From positions 1 to 26,556 of the forward strand of contig QFQM01000049.1 in assembly GCA_003243255.1 (NCBI GenBank): DNA of 26,556 nucleotides, in the 5' to 3' direction. The translations under genes and the position numbers were made by a program. Below the pieces are notes generated by a model that was given only the letters and a program-made list of their open reading frames with translations, did no database searches and had not been told where the DNA came from. Positions 1 through 7,598 of the stretch are shown here, one piece after another (the first letter of the stretch is position 1; the number at the start of each line of letters is the position of its first letter). This DNA is from Flavobacterium psychrophilum (lineage in GTDB: Bacteria; Bacteroidota; Bacteroidia; Flavobacteriales; Flavobacteriaceae).

Positions 1-63
1 AAAGATAATAAATAAAAATGGTAATAGAATCAGAATTCTTAACCATCTAAAGGTTGTTTTCAT
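1..63 (-). CDS. 5' end of a membrane-anchored or exported protein (partial)
   Basis: An ATG on the minus strand at 61-63 opens a reading frame that runs off the left edge of the window without a stop. The 21 visible residues begin MKTTFRWLR and continue into a run of Ile, Leu, Phe and Pro, which is the profile of a signal peptide or first transmembrane helix (basic start, then hydrophobic core). It is transcribed in the same direction as mqo and lies downstream of it, behind mqo's terminator. Nothing more can be said about function because only the leader is visible. Confidence 0.5.
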   Translation of the reverse strand, partial: MKTTFRWLRILILLPFLFIIF

Positions 64-155
64 GTTTTAGTAATTAATTGGTTTACAGGAACAAAAAAAA
101 AAAAAACAATCACCTGTTTTTATCTTTAACTAAAATTTAACAAACTTACAACTAC

Positions 156-180
156 AAAAAAACCACCCTTTTCAGGATGG
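156..180 (-). terminator. Rho-independent terminator of mqo
   Basis: Read on the minus strand, CCATCC and GGGTGG pair (one U-G wobble) around a 6-nt loop and are followed by seven T's. It lies 26 bases beyond the mqo stop. The wobble pair only works on the minus-strand RNA, so it is directional. Confidence 0.7.
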
Positions 181-206
181 CTTTTACAATTATATATAAC
201 TCAGTA

Positions 207-1715
207 TTAAATAGTAACCGTAGCTTCTAACCCAAGCATTTTGTCAGAGTGTTTTCTCACTTCTGCAAGCAGTTCAGGGTTGTTGTTAAGTGCTGTACCG
301 TATGATGGTATCATGGTTTTCAGCTTTTGCTGCCATGCTTCAGTCTTTATCTGCTCAGGGAAACAACGCTCAATAAGGTCAAGCATGATAGAAACCGCTG
401 TACTCGCTCCCGGAGATGCCCCTAAAAGCACTCCAAGCGAGCCATCAGCACTGTTTATCACTTCTGTACCAAACTCAAGCTTACCGCCCTGTTTTTCGTC
501 TTTTTTAATAACCTGAACACGTTGTCCGGCTGTTTCCAGTACCCAGTCTTCTTTTTTAGCATCCGGAAGGTACTCTTTCAACGCTTCCATTCTGTCATCC
601 TGAGACTGTGTTACCTGCTGGATAAGGTATTTTGTGAGCGACATATTGTGGTAACCTGCTGCAAGCATCGGGGCGATATTGTTAGCGCGTATCGATGTAG
701 GAAGGTCAAAATAAGACCCCTGTTTAAGGAACTTCGTACTGAATCCTGCATAAGGGCCAAACAATAGCTCTTTCTTACCGTTAATCATACGTGTATCAAC
801 ATGCGGCACCGACATTGGCGGCGCACCTACTGACGCTTTTCCGTATACTTTGGCATTGTGTTTTTGTATTACCTCTTCGTTGATACATTTCAGCCATTGC
901 CCGCTTACAGGGAATCCGCCAAAACCATTACCCTCAGGGATACCGGCTTTTTCAAGCAGGTGAAGCGATCCGCCCCCTGCACCTATAAATACAAATTTAC
1001 CATACACGCGTTTTTTCACGCCTGTAGTAAGGTCTTTTATCTTCAGTTTCCATTTAGGGCTCTTTGCAGATCGTCTTATTCCGCTAACATCCTGGTTGAA
1101 ATACATGTTTACACCAGGCTGTTTTTCCAGCCATCGGAACATATCACGGGTAAGTTCACCAAAGTTAACATCCGTTCCTATAGGCATATTGGTAGCCGCA
1201 ACAGGCTGGCCGGCATCACGCCCTTCCATTACCAGTGGCATCCACGACTCTAAGGTACTTTTGTCTTCGGTATATTCCATCCCTTTGAATAAAGGATTTT
1301 TAGAAAGTGCCTCAAAACGCTTTTTCAGGTAGTTTACATTATCGGCACCCCACACAAAACTCATGTGCGGTATGCTTCTCACAAAATCTTCAGGCTTAGA
1401 GATGCGCTTTTGTTCTATAAGGTACGCCCAAAATTGTTTGGATACTTCAAACCACTCAGCAATCTTGATTGCTTTTGAAATTTCAACAGTACCATTAGCC
1501 ATTTCAGGCGTGTAGTTAAGCTCGCAAAAAGCAGAGTGTCCCGTACCTGCATTGTTCCATGCATCAGAACTCTCGGCAGCTGCAACATCAAGCCTTTCAT
1601 AAATGTCAATTTTCACTTCAGGCATCAGCTCTTTTAAGAACATACCAAGTGTAGCGCTCATGATTCCCGCGCCTATAAGAACCACGTCCGGTTCCTGATT
1701 TATCGTTGTGGACAT
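207..1715 (-). CDS. mqo: Malate:quinone oxidoreductase
   Basis: Membrane-associated FAD enzyme that oxidises L-malate to oxaloacetate and passes the electrons to the quinone pool, linking the TCA cycle to respiration. At 502 aa it has the usual length of the family. The N-terminus carries the dinucleotide-binding strand-turn GAGIMS (residues 15-20), followed by an acidic residue at the end of the next strand (IYERLD). The family-typical SPGAST motif lies near residue 435. The start ATG at 1713-1715 sits about 20 nt downstream of a -7 element, which fits the short leaders of this phylum. The gene is monocistronic: own promoter on one side, hairpin terminator on the other. Confidence 0.95.
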   Translation of the reverse strand: MSTTINQEPDVVLIGAGIMSATLGMFLKELMPEVKIDIYERLDVAAAESSDAWNNAGTGHSAFCELNYTPEMANGTVEISKAIKIAEWFEVSKQFWAYLIEQKRISKPEDFVRSIPHMSFVWGADNVNYLKKRFEALSKNPLFKGMEYTEDKSTLESWMPLVMEGRDAGQPVAATNMPIGTDVNFGELTRDMFRWLEKQPGVNMYFNQDVSGIRRSAKSPKWKLKIKDLTTGVKKRVYGKFVFIGAGGGSLHLLEKAGIPEGNGFGGFPVSGQWLKCINEEVIQKHNAKVYGKASVGAPPMSVPHVDTRMINGKKELLFGPYAGFSTKFLKQGSYFDLPTSIRANNIAPMLAAGYHNMSLTKYLIQQVTQSQDDRMEALKEYLPDAKKEDWVLETAGQRVQVIKKDEKQGGKLEFGTEVINSADGSLGVLLGASPGASTAVSIMLDLIERCFPEQIKTEAWQQKLKTMIPSYGTALNNNPELLAEVRKHSDKMLGLEATVTI

Positions 1716-1734
1716 TGTGTAAATTTGAATACTG

Positions 1735-1742
1735 CAAATTTA
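1735..1742 (-). promoter_or_regulatory. -7 element of the mqo promoter
   Basis: TAAATTTG on the minus strand matches the Bacteroidota -7 consensus TAnnTTTG exactly and lies about 20 nt before the mqo ATG. No TTG is found at the expected -33 spacing, so only half of the promoter is supported. Confidence 0.55.
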
Positions 1743-1824
1743 CTTTGAATAACTCAAAATTTTATCCTAAATCCGCAGGAATAGGCACAAATTTCAATTT
1801 TTATGAAAACACAAATAAAACTCT

Positions 1825-2238
1825 TTATTTTTTTCGTGATAAATAATCCTGTAACATAATTGTTGCCGATATCTCATCAATCAACCCTTTATCCTGACGT
1901 TGTTTCTTTTTCAGGCCGCTATCGATCATTGTCTGAAAAGCCATCTTGCTCGTAAAGCGTTCATCAACCCTTTCCAACTGCATATCAGGAAACTGCAAAG
2001 TAAAATTTGTTATAAAACTCTCAATTAACGGTGCGCTTTGTGACGGAAGTCCATTCATCTGCTTTGGTTCGCCAATTAACACCTTTTCCACCCTCTCTTT
2101 TGTGAAATAATCACGAAGAAAATCGATAGCTTTTGGCGAGTCAACAGTCGTCAGTCCTGATGCAATTATCTGCATCTCGTCTGTCACTGCAATACCTGTT
2201 CTTTTAAGACCGTAATCTATAGCGAGGATTCTTGCCAT
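1825..2238 (-). CDS. ruvX: Putative pre-16S rRNA nuclease / Holliday-junction resolvase-like protein (RuvX/YqgF)
   Basis: A 137-aa RNase H-fold protein of the YqgF/RuvX family, thought to act in 16S rRNA 5'-end maturation and originally proposed as a resolvase. The conserved pieces are in order: the first catalytic Asp in AIDYG (D8), the GEP strand (56-58), DERFTS (92-97) and the C-terminal acidic DEISA segment (D121). Length and motif order are normal and nothing is missing. The gene follows the methyltransferase in the same direction, but the roughly 100-bp gap holds an inverted heptad repeat, so co-transcription is uncertain. Confidence 0.93.
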   Translation of the reverse strand: MARILAIDYGLKRTGIAVTDEMQIIASGLTTVDSPKAIDFLRDYFTKERVEKVLIGEPKQMNGLPSQSAPLIESFITNFTLQFPDMQLERVDERFTSKMAFQTMIDSGLKKKQRQDKGLIDEISATIMLQDYLSRKK

Positions 2239-2246
2239 TTGTTTTA

Positions 2247-2350
2247 GTTTAAAGTTTAAAGTTTAAGGTTATCTCCTCAATACTCTAAATTATTAGCAAA
2301 TGTAATCTTCATAATGGCAACTTTAAACTTTAAACTTTAAACTTTTAAAC
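2247..2350. repeat. Inverted 7-bp tandem repeat (GTTTAAA)n / (TTTAAAC)n
   Basis: Three head-to-tail GTTTAAA-like units start at 2247, 2254 and 2261. About 60 bp further on, three TTTAAAC units start at 2322, 2329 and 2336, followed by a degenerate fourth at 2343-2350. The arms are reverse complements, so the whole block can fold back on itself. The right arm runs into the 3' end of the methyltransferase gene. Confidence 0.8.
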
Positions 2351-3074
2351 AGCCTATGCGTAATAGTAATGGAAAAGTAACTTTCTTATCACCATTCTCC
2401 CAATATTCTTTAAGCTCATCACGTATTATATTCACAGGATTGACTCCATTCTGTTTAATATAGTGCTGCACCGCCGACCAGGTTTCAAGATAGCCTGTAA
2501 GCTGTTCAAACGTCCATGTAAATTCATTTACGAACTGCTCAACCTCAATTTCATCAAACGGAAAAAGGATCGTGGTGTAATTTTCGTCGAGGTATTTACG
2601 CTCAGTATCCCAATACGGACCTGTTATATCATAATAAAAGTGTTTCAGGAGCTTTTCGGCTTCTCCCGTGGTATTGAATAATCCGTAGCCCATAACAGCA
2701 AAAACACCTTCAGGCTTTAAGATACGGTACACCTCTTTATAGAAGGCATCAAAATCAAACCAGTGTATTGCCTGTGCTACCGTAATAAGATCGAATTTCT
2801 CATCTGCGAACGATGTCTTTTCAGCACGCTCCTTTATATAGATAATATTATCTTTTTGTAAAGCATTTTCAAGCTGAGTGTTACTAATATCGGTTCCGTA
2901 TACCTCCTCAAAGTAGTTAGCCAGTTCTACTGCTACCTGCCCGTTACCGGTAGCTACATCTAATGCAAATTGTTTGTTTTGCGCAAACGAAGCAATATAG
3001 GCTATCATTTCAGCAGGATAATAAGGACGGTATTTTGCATAGCCCTGCGCCTGTGTTGAAAAATTATCTTTCAT
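2337..3074 (-). CDS. Class I SAM-dependent methyltransferase
   Basis: A 245-aa methyltransferase with the Rossmann-like SAM fold. Motif I is LDVATGNGQ (about residues 38-46). It is followed by the acidic end of strand 2 (GTDIS), the FDLITVAQAIHWFD segment typical of the Methyltransf_11 type, and the post-motif LKPEGVFAVMGYG. The substrate cannot be told. Small-molecule or quinone-pathway methyltransferases look alike, and this sequence lacks a diagnostic UbiE signature that I can recognise. The last residues (LKV) and the stop codon are encoded inside the TTTAAAC heptad repeat, so the C-terminus has probably been rewritten by the repeat. It is divergent from dapD. Confidence 0.85.
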   Translation of the reverse strand: MKDNFSTQAQGYAKYRPYYPAEMIAYIASFAQNKQFALDVATGNGQVAVELANYFEEVYGTDISNTQLENALQKDNIIYIKERAEKTSFADEKFDLITVAQAIHWFDFDAFYKEVYRILKPEGVFAVMGYGLFNTTGEAEKLLKHFYYDITGPYWDTERKYLDENYTTILFPFDEIEVEQFVNEFTWTFEQLTGYLETWSAVQHYIKQNGVNPVNIIRDELKEYWENGDKKVTFPLLLRIGCLKV

Positions 3075-3159
3075 TAATAAAATTTGTGATTTAGTAAAGA
3101 TAATTCATTATGTTTGAAAAAGCATAGGGATCGGTTTATGACATCTTAAAAAACCGACT

Positions 3160-3167
3160 TATATTTG
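3160..3167 (+). promoter_or_regulatory. -7 element of the dapD promoter
   Basis: TATATTTG matches TAnnTTTG exactly. Transcription would start near 3172, leaving a leader of about 14 nt before ATG at 3186. This rules out a possible TTG start at 3165, which lies inside the element. Confidence 0.7.
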
Positions 3168-3185
3168 CCCAAACGACTATTTGAA

Positions 3186-4001
3186 ATGCAAAATTTACAA
3201 AACCTTGTAGAACAGGCCTGGGAAAACAGAGACCTGTTGAAAGAAGAGGCAACAACGAATGCCATCCGTGAAGTTATTGAACTTTTAGACTCAGGTAAGC
3301 TGCGTGTGGCTGAACCTATAGAAGGCGGCTGGCAGGTTAATGAATGGGTAAAGAAAGCGGTAGTAATGTACTTCCCTATCCAAAAGATGGAAACCCTTGA
3401 AGCGGGTATCTTTGAATATCATGATAAAATGTTGCTTAAACGCAACTATGCCGAAAAAGGCATCCGCGTTGTTCCTAATGCGGTAGCCCGTTATGGCGCA
3501 TATATCTCATCAGGCGTAATCCTTATGCCTAGTTATGTAAACATTGGTGCTTATGTAGACGAAGGCACTATGGTTGACACATGGGCAACCGTAGGCAGCT
3601 GCGCACAGATAGGTAAAAACGTTCACCTTAGCGGTGGTGTAGGTATCGGTGGTGTATTAGAGCCACTTCAGGCTGCTCCTGTTATCATTGAAGACGGCGC
3701 TTTCATCGGTTCAAGATGTATCGTAGTTGAAGGTGTTCGCGTTGAAACAGAAGCTGTTCTTGGCGCTAACGTATGCCTTACTGCATCTACAAAAATTATT
3801 GACGTTACCGGAGATGAACCTGTAGAAATGAAAGGTATTGTACCTGCACGCAGCGTAGTAATACCGGGCAGCTATACTAAGAAATTTGCAGCAGGCGAAT
3901 ATCAGGTTCCGTGTGCGCTTATCATTGGTAAACGCAAACCGTCAACAGACCTTAAAACTTCACTAAACAATGCCCTGCGCGAATATGACGTAGCGGTTTA
4001 A
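3186..4001 (+). CDS. dapD: 2,3,4,5-tetrahydropyridine-2,6-dicarboxylate N-succinyltransferase
   Basis: Acyltransferase of the succinylase branch of the diaminopimelate/lysine pathway; it transfers succinyl from succinyl-CoA to tetrahydrodipicolinate. The protein is 271 aa from ATG at 3186, the usual DapD length. The N-terminal helical part (LVEQAWENRDLL) leads into the left-handed parallel beta-helix, made of hexapeptide repeats (VGSCAQIGKNVHLSGGVGIGG). A C-terminal strand follows, with PARSVVIPG. A frame-compatible TTG at 3165 is rejected because it overlaps the promoter. The next gene starts 10 bases after the stop, so the glycosyltransferase fusion is probably co-transcribed from the dapD promoter, though the two functions are not obviously linked. 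Confidence 0.96.
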   Translation: MQNLQNLVEQAWENRDLLKEEATTNAIREVIELLDSGKLRVAEPIEGGWQVNEWVKKAVVMYFPIQKMETLEAGIFEYHDKMLLKRNYAEKGIRVVPNAVARYGAYISSGVILMPSYVNIGAYVDEGTMVDTWATVGSCAQIGKNVHLSGGVGIGGVLEPLQAAPVIIEDGAFIGSRCIVVEGVRVETEAVLGANVCLTASTKIIDVTGDEPVEMKGIVPARSVVIPGSYTKKFAAGEYQVPCALIIGKRKPSTDLKTSLNNALREYDVAV

Positions 4002-4011
4002 CAGTTTTTTG

Positions 4012-5838
4012 ATGGGCGAAAAGATCAGAATATCTGCATTAGCGATTGTATTTAACGAAGAGCACAATATCAGGCAATACCTGGACAATATGTCTTTTGC
4101 CGATGAAATCATTGTGGTCGACTCTTTCAGTACCGATAATACTCCTTCTATAATAAAAGAAGAATATCCGCAGGTTAAGTTTTACCAGCGTGTATTTGAC
4201 GATTTCTCTTCGCAGCGTAATTATACCCTTGAATTTGCTACAAATGACTGGGTCGTATTTTTTGATGCGGATGAAAGGGTTACACAAAGAGGTATTGACG
4301 AAATAATAGCTACTGTAAACGGTAATCCTGAAGAAGTTGCTTTTTGGTTTAAGCGCATCTTTTACTACAAAGGTCGCCCAATGGTCAATAACAGCTTCAA
4401 TAAAGACAGAGCCATCCGTCTTTTCAGGAAGTCTAAATGTAAATATTCAGAGAAACTTGTTCACGAAACATTATCTATAAACGGTAAAAGCGGTCATTTA
4501 ACAGAATCTATCCATCACTACTCATTTAAGAGTAAGGAGGACTTTTTAGAAAAAAGACTGCAATATTCTAAACTTAAGGCTAAAGAGCTTTACCAAAAGG
4601 GTGTTACAACAAACTTGTACCACCTTTCGGTAAGGCCGGCCTTTCGTTTTTTTAAATACTACATTTTAGGGCTTGGTTTCCTTAACGGAAGACGAGGCAT
4701 GGAAATAGCCGGAATCCTTGGATATCACGTATACATGAGGTATGTGTACCTCAGGGAAATGGCGAACCATAAGGATGATCCTAAAATCCTTGTAATCCAG
4801 CAAAAGATGATTGGTGATGTACTGGCAAGCAGTATCATTTGCGCCAACCTTAAAGCACTATACCCGGAGTCTACCCTTGATTATCTTATCTATCCATTTA
4901 CACAGCCTGTGGTGGAAAACAACCCAACCATAGACAATCTGGTGCTTTTTGACCAGAAATACAGGGATAACAAATGGAAATTCATGCAGTTTGTATTTGG
5001 CATCCGCAAAAAGCGATATGATATTGTTGTAGACGCTTATGGTATTTTAGGAAGCAACATCATTGTTGGTTTTTCGAAAGCAAAAACAAGGATAGGCTTT
5101 TACAAATCCTATTCAAGTTTTGTATATACCCATACTGTACAAGAACTTAAAATACCCTTATCCAATGCCGGACTGGCGCTTGATAACCGTATGCAGCTTG
5201 TCAGGGTACTTGAGCCTTCTTTACCTCTCATCAACAGGCCAAAAATTTACCTTACCCAGGAGGAAATTGATTTTGGCAGGCGTTTCTTAGACGAGAAAGG
5301 TGTAGCACAGGGTACTAAGATATATATGATAAGTGTATTGGGAAGCCTTAATATCAAGACCTATCCTGCCGCATATATGGCACAGTTACTTGATTTTATT
5401 TCCCAAAACAGTGAAGCTGTACTTATATTCAACTATATCCCTTCACAGCAAAAAGAAGCCGAGGAGTTGTACAGCCTTTGCAGTGATGCTACCAAACAGC
5501 GAATAAGAATGGACATCAGTCCGGGAACAATACGTGAGTTCTTATCAGTATTGCATCATTGTAATGCCCTGATCGGTAATGAAGGTGGTGCTGTAAATAT
5601 GGCTAAAGCACTGTTTATGCCTACTTTTACCATATTCTCTACATGGATTAAGAAAGAAGCATGGAATTCGTTTGAAGACGGAACCACGACAATATCCGTT
5701 CACTTGAAAGATTTTAAACCGGAGCTGTACGGACAATCCTCTCCAAAAGAAATGAAGCCTAAAGCACTGGAGTTATATGATGCTTTCACACCGGATCTTA
5801 TACTGCCGGAACTTAAAAAATATATCGAAATTAATTAG
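4012..5838 (+). CDS. Two-domain glycosyltransferase, GT2 fused to GT9 (heptosyltransferase-like)
   Basis: A 608-aa fusion. Residues 1 to about 245 form a GT2 enzyme of the WaaE/KdtX sort: LAIVFNEEHNI at the nucleotide-binding start, then VVDSFSTDNT and the metal-binding DAD at 85-87. From about 254 a second enzyme begins, of the GT9 (lipopolysaccharide heptosyltransferase) family: ILVIQQKMIGDVLAS as the GT9 N-terminal strand-loop, and GNEGGAVNMAKAL near the C-terminus, the counterpart of the acceptor/nucleotide-sugar loop in GT9. In classical heptosyltransferases that loop carries Ser and His where this protein has Gly and Asn. Both halves look complete. It probably acts on the inner face of the inner membrane in lipooligosaccharide core assembly. 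The start is ATG at 4012; a TTG directly in front is ignored. Its 3' end overlaps the convergent GT2 gene by 8 bases. Confidence 0.85.
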   Translation: MGEKIRISALAIVFNEEHNIRQYLDNMSFADEIIVVDSFSTDNTPSIIKEEYPQVKFYQRVFDDFSSQRNYTLEFATNDWVVFFDADERVTQRGIDEIIATVNGNPEEVAFWFKRIFYYKGRPMVNNSFNKDRAIRLFRKSKCKYSEKLVHETLSINGKSGHLTESIHHYSFKSKEDFLEKRLQYSKLKAKELYQKGVTTNLYHLSVRPAFRFFKYYILGLGFLNGRRGMEIAGILGYHVYMRYVYLREMANHKDDPKILVIQQKMIGDVLASSIICANLKALYPESTLDYLIYPFTQPVVENNPTIDNLVLFDQKYRDNKWKFMQFVFGIRKKRYDIVVDAYGILGSNIIVGFSKAKTRIGFYKSYSSFVYTHTVQELKIPLSNAGLALDNRMQLVRVLEPSLPLINRPKIYLTQEEIDFGRRFLDEKGVAQGTKIYMISVLGSLNIKTYPAAYMAQLLDFISQNSEAVLIFNYIPSQQKEAEELYSLCSDATKQRIRMDISPGTIREFLSVLHHCNALIGNEGGAVNMAKALFMPTFTIFSTWIKKEAWNSFEDGTTTISVHLKDFKPELYGQSSPKEMKPKALELYDAFTPDLILPELKKYIEIN

Positions 5839-6640
5839 AATCGATGCCTATTGGCGTTTTAACCACTTTGTTATCACGGGTGTTTTTGCGGATGGCATAG
5901 TTCTTTTTCCATGTCTCTTCGTTTACATAGCCGCGTTTGTGATCTAAATGTACACAAATAGCATTATAGCGTATCTGTTTAGACTTAAGCCCTTTATTGA
6001 AAAGCCTTTCACCAAGCTCACGATCCTGTCCTCCATATTGCATTTCCTGATTAAAGCCGTTGATGAAAACCAGATCGGTTTTCCAGCCTGAAGCATTATG
6101 CCCGTTCCATGTGGCTTTTGTAGGCGTTACAAAGTTCAGGAAGCTTGCCAGAAAACCCTTTGCTGAAAGCTTCAGCTTGTTTTTATCAGGCAATCCCATA
6201 CCAGTAAGCCATTTTACATCAAAGCATCTTTGTGAAACGATATCTTCTTTGGTAATAGCTATTGAGATATCCATTGGAAGCTTAAAGTATCCGCCAGAAA
6301 GGAAATAACCCGGTTCTCGGAATTTGATATGTGTAGCGACAAAATCTTCCCTCGGAATGCAGTCTCCATCGGTAAAGATCAGGTAGTCACTGTTAGCCGC
6401 CATAATGGCTTTGTTAAGTATCTGTGATTTCTGAAAACCATTATCTTCCTGCCAAACATGCACTAAGGGCATATCTATTTCCTGACGAAGCCTGTCCAGA
6501 AGTTCTTTGGTTTTTGGCCCTGAGCCATCATCGGCAATAATGATCTCAAAATCTTTTTCAGTTTGTACGCTAAAGCCCCATATTACTTTTTCAAGCCATG
6601 CTTCGGCATTATAGGTACTCATTATAACAGATGCTTTCAT
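5831..6640 (-). CDS. Glycosyltransferase family 2 protein with galactosyltransferase-like C-terminal motif
   Basis: A 269-aa inverting glycosyltransferase of the GT-A fold. The N-terminal VIMSTYNAEAWL and IIADDGSG motifs bind the nucleotide sugar, and DGD at 91-93 is the metal-binding DxD. GGQDRELGERL at 203-213 matches the conserved acidic loop of galactosyl- and chondroitin-type GT2 enzymes, which often holds the catalytic base. No membrane segment is evident, so it is probably a cytosolic or peripheral enzyme of lipooligosaccharide or polysaccharide synthesis. It converges on the GT2-GT9 fusion with an 8-base overlap of stop regions. It lies downstream of the Kdo-kinase-like gene in the same direction, separated from it by the CTTAG repeat. 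Confidence 0.88.
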   Translation of the reverse strand: MKASVIMSTYNAEAWLEKVIWGFSVQTEKDFEIIIADDGSGPKTKELLDRLRQEIDMPLVHVWQEDNGFQKSQILNKAIMAANSDYLIFTDGDCIPREDFVATHIKFREPGYFLSGGYFKLPMDISIAITKEDIVSQRCFDVKWLTGMGLPDKNKLKLSAKGFLASFLNFVTPTKATWNGHNASGWKTDLVFINGFNQEMQYGGQDRELGERLFNKGLKSKQIRYNAICVHLDHKRGYVNEETWKKNYAIRKNTRDNKVVKTPIGIDSN

Positions 6641-6653
6641 TTTCTTTACGTTG

Positions 6654-6718
6654 CTTAGATACTTAGGTGCTGAGTTGCTTAGATTTTGCCTCAGTAACTA
6701 AGTCACTAAGAACCTAAG
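6654..6718. repeat. 8-bp periodic inverted repeat with CTTAG/CTAAG core
   Basis: Four CTTAG-like pentamers start at 6654, 6662, 6670 and 6678 (the third is CTGAG). After a short centre, four CTAAG-like pentamers start at 6690, 6698, 6706 and 6714 (the first is CTCAG). The period is exactly 8 bp in both arms and the arms are inverted, so the block can fold into a ladder of 5-bp stems separated by 3-nt internal loops. It occupies the gap between two minus-strand genes. Confidence 0.85.
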
Positions 6719-6740
6719 GCACTCGCAAAGCCCAAAGATA

Positions 6741-7505
6741 TTACTTTTTTTTCAGGCCAAGTTTTTGTTTAAGGGCACGCTTGCGATGGAATCGGTTGGC
6801 AAAATACTGTGTATGTTTTACCATCAGCTTCAACACCTCATCATACGATTTTCCATAAAGCTTTGCATACTCATCGCTCATTACCTCGACAAGGCTTGTT
6901 TCAGGCGTCAGTTTCGCCATATTGATTATCCTCTGTTCAAATGACATAGAATTATGAAACTCCATCCTGTTAAGATCTACCAGAAAGAAGGCATATTGCC
7001 CTTCTCCTGTTTTCTTTATCAGCGTATTTCCGGGTGTATGATCCAGAAACTCCACCCCTTTCTCATGAAGTTCATAAGAGAAACGTGTAAACTGCCTTAA
7101 TATGTTATTGTGATCGGGATAATCCGGTATTTCAATCAATTGCCTGAAGGTAAGATCGGCTTCCATCTGCTCGCTCATATAATAGCTGTCCTGTAATGAA
7201 AATGTAGCAAGATTCTCAAAATAAGCAATGGGCTGTGGCGTACCTATACCCTTTTCAAGCAGTATATTGGCAAACTCATAGGAGCGTCGCGCCTTTGACT
7301 TCCTGAAAAAGCGATACACTACCTTATTGATGAAATTTGGGATTTTGAATGACTTTACATTAACGGTAAGATTTCCAAGCTCAAACAGTTTTATCTTATT
7401 CCTCTTACCGTCAACAAACAGTTTGCCTGTGGTATCAAAATTCTCAATAATGTTTGTTATTTCCTGAGCCTGCGAAAGAAATTCCGGATGTATGACTTTG
7501 TTCAT
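6741..7505 (-). CDS. Kdo/WaaP-like lipopolysaccharide kinase family protein
   Basis: A 254-aa protein with a small protein-kinase-like fold of the Kdo-kinase/WaaP/InaA group, whose known members phosphorylate sugars of the lipopolysaccharide inner core using ATP. Visible pieces: a VKSFK strand with the likely ATP-binding Lys (about 51), a helix with Glu (YEFAN, about 77), the catalytic loop H147-EKGVEFLD155-HTPGN160, and the metal-binding VDLNR (D177), equivalent to DFG. The C-terminus is strongly basic (KRALKQKLGLKKK), which suits contact with the membrane surface. It lies in a run of glycosyltransferase genes, which supports a role in core modification. The substrate (Kdo or another sugar) is inferred, not shown. 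Confidence 0.8.
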   Translation of the reverse strand: MNKVIHPEFLSQAQEITNIIENFDTTGKLFVDGKRNKIKLFELGNLTVNVKSFKIPNFINKVVYRFFRKSKARRSYEFANILLEKGIGTPQPIAYFENLATFSLQDSYYMSEQMEADLTFRQLIEIPDYPDHNNILRQFTRFSYELHEKGVEFLDHTPGNTLIKKTGEGQYAFFLVDLNRMEFHNSMSFEQRIINMAKLTPETSLVEVMSDEYAKLYGKSYDEVLKLMVKHTQYFANRFHRKRALKQKLGLKKK

Positions 7506-7525
7506 TCAGCGATTGCAATTTTATA

Positions 7526-7557
7526 CAAAAGTAACCATTTTGAATTTCTTACTTCAA
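7526..7557 (-). promoter_or_regulatory. Promoter of the Kdo-kinase-like gene
   Basis: On the minus strand, TTG (plus coordinates 7555-7557) is followed after 21 nt by TACTTTTG (7526-7533). Both -33 and -7 elements of the Bacteroidota consensus are present at normal spacing. The expected transcription start is near 7521, about 16 nt before the ATG at 7505. Confidence 0.75.
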
Positions 7558-7598
7558 ATTATTGGCTTATTTTTACCCAGCAAACAATAAGTCTACAT

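Noticed and set aside
92..105. Run of 14 A's as a possible functional element
   Set aside because: Simple homopolymer in an AT-rich gap between a terminator and a partial gene; no promoter pattern around it.
858..1332. Plus-strand frames opposite mqo
   Set aside because: Antisense shadows of a full-length conserved enzyme, without promoter or recognisable protein pattern.
3165..3185. TTG start for dapD, seven codons upstream
   Set aside because: The TTG is part of the -7 element TATATTTG; the RNA would begin downstream of it. ATG 3186 gives the usual DapD length.
6654..6718. CRISPR-like array
   Set aside because: Repeats are 5 bp with 3-nt spacers and inverted in the second half; no CRISPR repeat or cas gene is present.
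7488..7598. N-terminal extension of the putative rhamnosyltransferase
   Set aside because: It overlaps the start and the promoter of the divergent kinase gene, and the extra residues do not belong to the family pattern, which starts at FNHYLITRFNL.
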